NCBI GenBank assembly: GCA_964498125.1
Contig: CAZCGE010000142.1
Span: 56,453 to 120,452, forward strand
From: CAMDBL01 sp964498125
GTDB taxonomy: Bacteria > Pseudomonadota > Alphaproteobacteria > Rhizobiales > Hyphomicrobiaceae
Direction: 5' to 3'
DNA length: 64,000 nt
Positions 62,547 to 64,000 of the stretch are shown piece after piece. The notes beneath the pieces were generated by a model, which was given only the letters and a program-made list of their open reading frames with translations, did not search any database and was not told the DNA's origin. Made by a program: the position numbers and the translations under genes. Every line of letters begins with the position of its first letter. The stretch's first letter is position 1.

Positions 62547-63155
62547 TCAACCGGACGCGATCGGCGGGTTCGCGGCGAGCAGCGTCTGGCGATAGATTTC
62601 CGCCACCGGCAAATCCAGATCAATCGACGTCAGGTGCGCGACCCCGCCCGGACCCCAGACCACAGGATCGCTGGGCCATGCCCCTCCGGCGTCACGGCGG
62701 AACACGTGCACTTCCACCCTGGTTGATTGCACGACCAGGATCTCTTGCAAAGCGGGCAGGCCCGCCAGTGCGCGGATACTCTCCCACGTCTCCGCCTCAT
62801 TGCTTGGCGAGATGACCTCGACAATCAGGACAGGGTCGTCGAAGGTCGGACTGTCGGTCGGCGGCGCGCAGGTCACGCTGACGTCTGGCGCCCGCGCGTT
62901 GGCACGCTTGCCCATCGGTGGCACAATCGGCGCCTCGGTGCCGGCCCGGCACGGGCTGTTGCGGCTACGCAGATGGGTGTTGAAGGCCGTCCCGATATTG
63001 AGCTGGATGATGGCATGCGTGGCGCTGGCCGGCGCCATGGCGCGCACCACGCCATCGACCAGCTCGAGCTTGCCGGCATGGCCGCCGCCGTCCCAGGCAA
63101 GGAATTCCTCGGTGGTCATGGTGCCAGTGATGCGGCCCGCGGTTTGGCTGGACAT
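62547..63155 (-). CDS. Uma2-family PD-(D/E)XK-type protein (copy 4)
   Basis: A 202-residue Uma2 protein: MTTEEFLAWDGGGHAGKLELVDG, RAPDVSVTCAPP (PD), DPVLIVEVISPSNEAETWESIRAL (E.., with the usual Lys not evident) and the end LDLPVAEIYRQTLLA. The start is ATG 63155 with GAGG six bases upstream; ATG 63167 is an alternative. It lies between two copies of the atpF 3' end, in the opposite direction to atpF. Confidence 0.85.
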   Translation of the reverse strand: MSSQTAGRITGTMTTEEFLAWDGGGHAGKLELVDGVVRAMAPASATHAIIQLNIGTAFNTHLRSRNSPCRAGTEAPIVPPMGKRANARAPDVSVTCAPPTDSPTFDDPVLIVEVISPSNEAETWESIRALAGLPALQEILVVQSTRVEVHVFRRDAGGAWPSDPVVWGPGGVAHLTSIDLDLPVAEIYRQTLLAANPPIASG

Positions 63156-63251
63156 GAATTGCCTCATCGATGCGGCCTCACTGGATAGCACGACTTGGCG
63201 CAGCACTCCAATGCCCCGCTCGGTACCGGCGCATGGCAGCGCCCATAATCG

Positions 63252-63285
63252 GGGCATCCGCGACCTCAAGTCGAAGCTGAATTGA
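63252..63285 (+). repeat. Direct repeat: duplicated atpF 3' end (right copy)
   Basis: Second copy of the atpF tail, with stop, outside any atpF reading frame start. It follows directly on unrelated sequence (GCGCCCATAATCG), so it is a partial duplicate. What follows (TTTGCGCGGTGG) may be the original sequence downstream of atpF. Confidence 0.85.
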
Positions 63286-63592
63286 TTTGCGCGGTGGCCT
63301 TACGCACCGCTGCCGTCGACAGCGCCGCAACTGCGTACCTATTTCCCTCCCTCATGGCCCCGTGGTGCGATAGTCGGGTGCGCCATTGGTCGCGCATTCT
63401 TCCAGGACCTTCCCCATAATCCACGCCCACTTTGAGCCAAGCCGTTGAAGTGACTCGCTGATTGGCACTGAAGAAGTGCCGACGGCCTTTTTTTTGGGAG
63501 ACTCTCTGCGGCGAGGTGGCCCTCCGGGTTTGAGCTAGGATGCTGGTGCGAACCAAGCACGACCTGGACCAAAGCCACGGAGAGCCGGCCCT
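63286..63592. other. Gene-free stretch before the transposase
   Basis: 307 bases. A run of eight T at about 63488-63495 follows GCCGACGGCC, possibly a weak terminator or an insertion-sequence end. No clear inverted terminal repeat could be defined because the right end of the element is outside the window. Confidence 0.35.
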
Positions 63593-64000
63593 ATGATAGC
63601 CCAGACTGCAGCCAAGATGCGCGAGCACCTCCAGGTATTTTCGGGGAGACTTTCCGCCAGGCTCTCGAAGCCCGCGCGGCGCTTCGTCTCCGAGGCGCTT
63701 TACGGCATCGCGGCACGAGGCAGCGTGCGGCTCTCCGAGATCGGCCGCTCGCTGGAGGAGCCGATACCGCTCATCAAAACGGAGACGCGGCTGTCGCGTA
63801 ATCTCGCGCGGCCGGAGTTGGCATGTGTCGGTGATGCGGTGCTGGCGGAGGGGGCGGGCCGGATCGGCGCGCGCACCCTGCTCGTCCTCGATCTGTCCGA
63901 CATTGCAAAGCCTTATGCGGAGAAGATGGAGCACTTGGCGCGCGTGCGTGACGGCTCGACGGGGACCATCGCCGATGGCTATTGGCTCGCCCAGGTGATC
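63593..64000 (+). CDS. Transposase, 5' part (DDE type; cut by window edge)
   Basis: An open frame of 136 codons running off the right edge, starting MIAQTAAKMREHLQVFSGRL. It contains RFVSEALYGIAARGSVRLSEIG, then LIKTETRLSRNL and LLVLDLSDIAKPYAEKMEHL, with the first catalytic Asp of a DDE transposase in LDLSD, followed by VRDGSTGTIADGYWL. This layout is seen in IS4-like transposases. The start ATG 63593 has GGAG about nine bases before it. Whether it is complete cannot be seen. Confidence 0.75.
   Translation, partial: MIAQTAAKMREHLQVFSGRLSARLSKPARRFVSEALYGIAARGSVRLSEIGRSLEEPIPLIKTETRLSRNLARPELACVGDAVLAEGAGRIGARTLLVLDLSDIAKPYAEKMEHLARVRDGSTGTIADGYWLAQVI

Noticed and set aside
63472..63510. T-run near 63488 as a strong terminator
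   Set aside because: The preceding stem is only about three to four pairs; too weak to call.

Overview
This is a GC-rich window that reads as a chromosomal segment of an alphaproteobacterium, most like Hyphomicrobiales or a Rhodospirillales-like lineage. The evidence is a separate F0 operon (atpI-B-E-F'-F without F1 genes), a nuoA/nuoB pair typical of the class, a CIRCE-controlled groESL, a Zur-type operator, Tat-exported Sox proteins and several families of short intergenic palindromes. No rRNA, tRNA or CRISPR array was seen. Identity is inferred from gene content only.

Layout. 1-2.9 kb: the 3' end of soxB, a single-domain response regulator, a NYN-fold protein that has lost key acidic residues, and an SDR dehydrogenase. 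3.3-8.2 kb: a periplasmic redox set of Tat multicopper oxidase, SCO/cytochrome c fusion and Tat Kelch protein. 8.6-10.9 kb: groES-groEL with promoter, CIRCE, intercistronic inverted repeat and terminator. 12-19.2 kb: nuoA, B, C and D, with every junction opened by other sequence (a GNAT-like/small protein pair, a palindromic repeat, a thioesterase, several Uma2 genes); nuoE-N are absent from the window. 19.5-31 kb: a fused TRAP permease, a DUF4160 (frameshifted)/DUF2442 pair, an SDR, gyrA with an unusual drug-pocket sequence, a PRC-barrel protein, a sodium-solute symporter, a HlyC-like acyltransferase, a D-2-hydroxyacid dehydrogenase and a CDGSH protein. 31-34.2 kb: sulfur oxidation (soxYZ and flavocytochrome c sulfide dehydrogenase genes). 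34.4-41.3 kb: fatty acid beta-oxidation (fadE, fadJ, fadI) with a MntA/HepT toxin-antitoxin pair inside. 41.3-45.7 kb: a Rieske/ferric-reductase membrane operon, two paralogous peroxiredoxin-like proteins, an acyl-CoA-dehydrogenase-like flavoprotein and a thioredoxin. 46-50.4 kb: an organic acid uptake and CoA-dependent breakdown cluster. 50.4-53.4 kb: a zinc-responsive metal cluster. 53.5-59.7 kb: RhlE helicase, PdxY, a FAD oxidoreductase, an ArgE-like deacetylase and a GGCT-fold protein. 59.9-62.5 kb: F0 ATP synthase genes. 62.5 kb to the end: another Uma2 gene and the 5' part of a transposase.

The most striking pattern is how extra genes sit inside core operons without damaging them. The nuoA stop and nuoB start both carry the same 10 bases, which would encode both ends if the genes still overlapped; about 0.9 kb of extra genes lies between the two copies. 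Likewise the last 34 bases of atpF, stop codon included, are repeated about 0.77 kb downstream on the far side of a Uma2 gene. Both look like insertions flanked by a duplicated gene end. Uma2-family genes (four full-length, one short relative) are strongly over-represented at such sites. Function assignments rest on motifs read by eye; no database search was run.
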